This document shows positions 63,583 to 64,000 of a stretch of DNA of 64,000 bases, piece by piece (position 1 is the stretch's first letter; each line of letters starts with the position of its first letter). The notes beneath the pieces are model-generated. The model did no database searches. It worked only from the letters and a program-made list of their open reading frames with translations, and was not told the DNA's origin. Position numbers and translations under genes: made by a program. The DNA is from Pseudomonadales bacterium (GTDB lineage Bacteria; Pseudomonadota; Gammaproteobacteria; Pseudomonadales; Azotimanducaceae), in the NCBI GenBank assembly GCA_012103505.1, contig WLWP01000001.1, positions 2,666,001-2,730,000 on the forward strand, given 5' to 3'.

Positions 63583-64000
63583 TTAGAAAGGCAGGTAACG
63601 TGCTGACGTTTTGCCCAACTGCCCCGAGATGACCCTTTGAGCATCTTCTGCAAACTCACAAAGCAGCGCACGCGTCTGGCGCGGATCAATGATGTCTTGA
63701 CCAGTCGCTTCCGCGGTTCTGAAGGGTGATGCTAGCGCCTGTAATCTTTCCTCGATCTCCTGCAACTTAGCTTCGCTGTCATCGGCGGTTTCGATCTCTC
63801 TTCGATATGCGGCCGCGGCACCTCCCGCAATGTGCATGGAACCCCAGTTGGCGGATGGCCAGGCAAACCTTTGAAACATACCGCTAGGCCGGTGATGGCA
63901 CTGACCTGCAACCCCGTAGAGTTTCCCCATGACCACAGTGGCCCATGGCATCTGACTGCTGCAGGTCATCGCCACCAGCGCAGCGCCCGAGCGTTCGATA
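63583..64000 (-). CDS. Acyl-CoA carboxyltransferase (partial, C-terminal part)
   Basis: The frame enters from the right edge and ends at 63583, so about 138 residues are seen. RSGAALVAMTCSSQMPWATVVMG, broken as SGAALVAMTCSSQMPWATVV, then KLYGVAGQCHHRPSGMFQRF, WPSANWGSMHIAGG and EIIDPRQ-like QDIIDPRQTRALLCEFAEDA near the end match the C-terminal half of propionyl/acyl-CoA carboxylase beta subunits. It is a second carboxyltransferase beside the single-chain carboxylase, on the opposite strand. It ends 14 bp before the PhyH remnant. Confidence 0.85.
   Translation of the reverse strand, partial: IERSGAALVAMTCSSQMPWATVVMGKLYGVAGQCHHRPSGMFQRFAWPSANWGSMHIAGGAAAAYRREIETADDSEAKLQEIEERLQALASPFRTAEATGQDIIDPRQTRALLCEFAEDAQRVISGQLGKTSARYLPF

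Noticed and set aside
1-64000. tRNA, rRNA, CRISPR array, insertion sequence or phage genes
   Set aside because: No cloverleaf-like segment, spaced repeat array, transposase, integrase or terminal inverted repeats were seen in the gaps.

Overview
The window looks like a piece of an aerobic, probably marine, uncultivated gammaproteobacterial genome. The reasons are a mid-range G+C, a YceH-type protein, a RecQ with RQC and HRDC domains, and a long run of oxidative catabolism and transport genes: three intact phytanoyl-CoA dioxygenase (PhyH) family proteins, several VOC proteins, CaiB-type CoA transferase, luciferase-like monooxygenase, GMC oxidoreductase, P450 and seven MFS transporters. The taxon is an inference. 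No rRNA, tRNA, CRISPR array, phage or insertion sequence was seen.

The most notable content is three selenoprotein genes between about 6.1 and 22.5 kb. Each is split into two apparent reading frames by an in-frame TGA. The frame continues into homologous sequence, and a small stem-loop with an nGU apical loop lies 18 to 22 nt after the TGA, as expected of a bacterial SECIS. They are (1) a UGSC-family protein (6088-6621, Sec98 in a U-G-S-C motif) coupled by an ATGA overlap to a conserved partner of unknown function; (2) an AhpC/TSA-like thioredoxin-fold protein with a UPPC motif (7866-8975, minus), last gene of an operon with a flavin monooxygenase and an SDR; and (3) a GrdB/PrdB-like reductase selenoprotein (21329-22519, minus) with a UxxC motif, upstream of a PhyH dioxygenase. 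TGA is an ordinary stop elsewhere in the window. The selenocysteine insertion genes themselves are not here.

Layout. 1-2.0 kb: quinoprotein with a frameshift and an RDD membrane protein. 2.1-5.9 kb: VOC plus MFS, then a methyltransferase and a lipocalin-like protein. 6-13 kb: selenoproteins 1 and 2 with oxidoreductases and VOC proteins. 13.4-20.3 kb: GMC dehydrogenase with its Tat subunit, two GPH transporters, Fe-S and YkgJ proteins. 20.3-26.6 kb: selenoprotein 3, PhyH, an atypical Nramp protein, and a LuxR/hydrolase fusion. 26.8-42.1 kb: DUF3604, MFS, a shortened haloalkane dehalogenase, aldo/keto reductase, tandem CaiB, HAD, ureohydrolase, Ldh2, PhyH, amidohydrolase. 42.1-46.8 kb: YceH, amidohydrolase, RecQ, TPR. 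46.8-54.3 kb: PhyH, a thiolase-like/DUF35 pair, UMF1 transporter, esterase, P450. 54.4-64 kb: WYL-type regulator, MFS, lipoproteins, PPK2, and a single-chain biotin-dependent acyl-CoA carboxylase beside a second, partial carboxyltransferase.

Four genes or remnants carry apparent single-nucleotide frameshifts (near 1332, 41834, 47854 and 63504). Either this strain is losing accessory genes or the consensus has indel errors. The genes together suggest import and oxidative breakdown of isoprenoid, steroid-like or other organic compounds, with thiol/selenol redox enzymes in the same operons. That functional link is inferred from gene neighbourhood.
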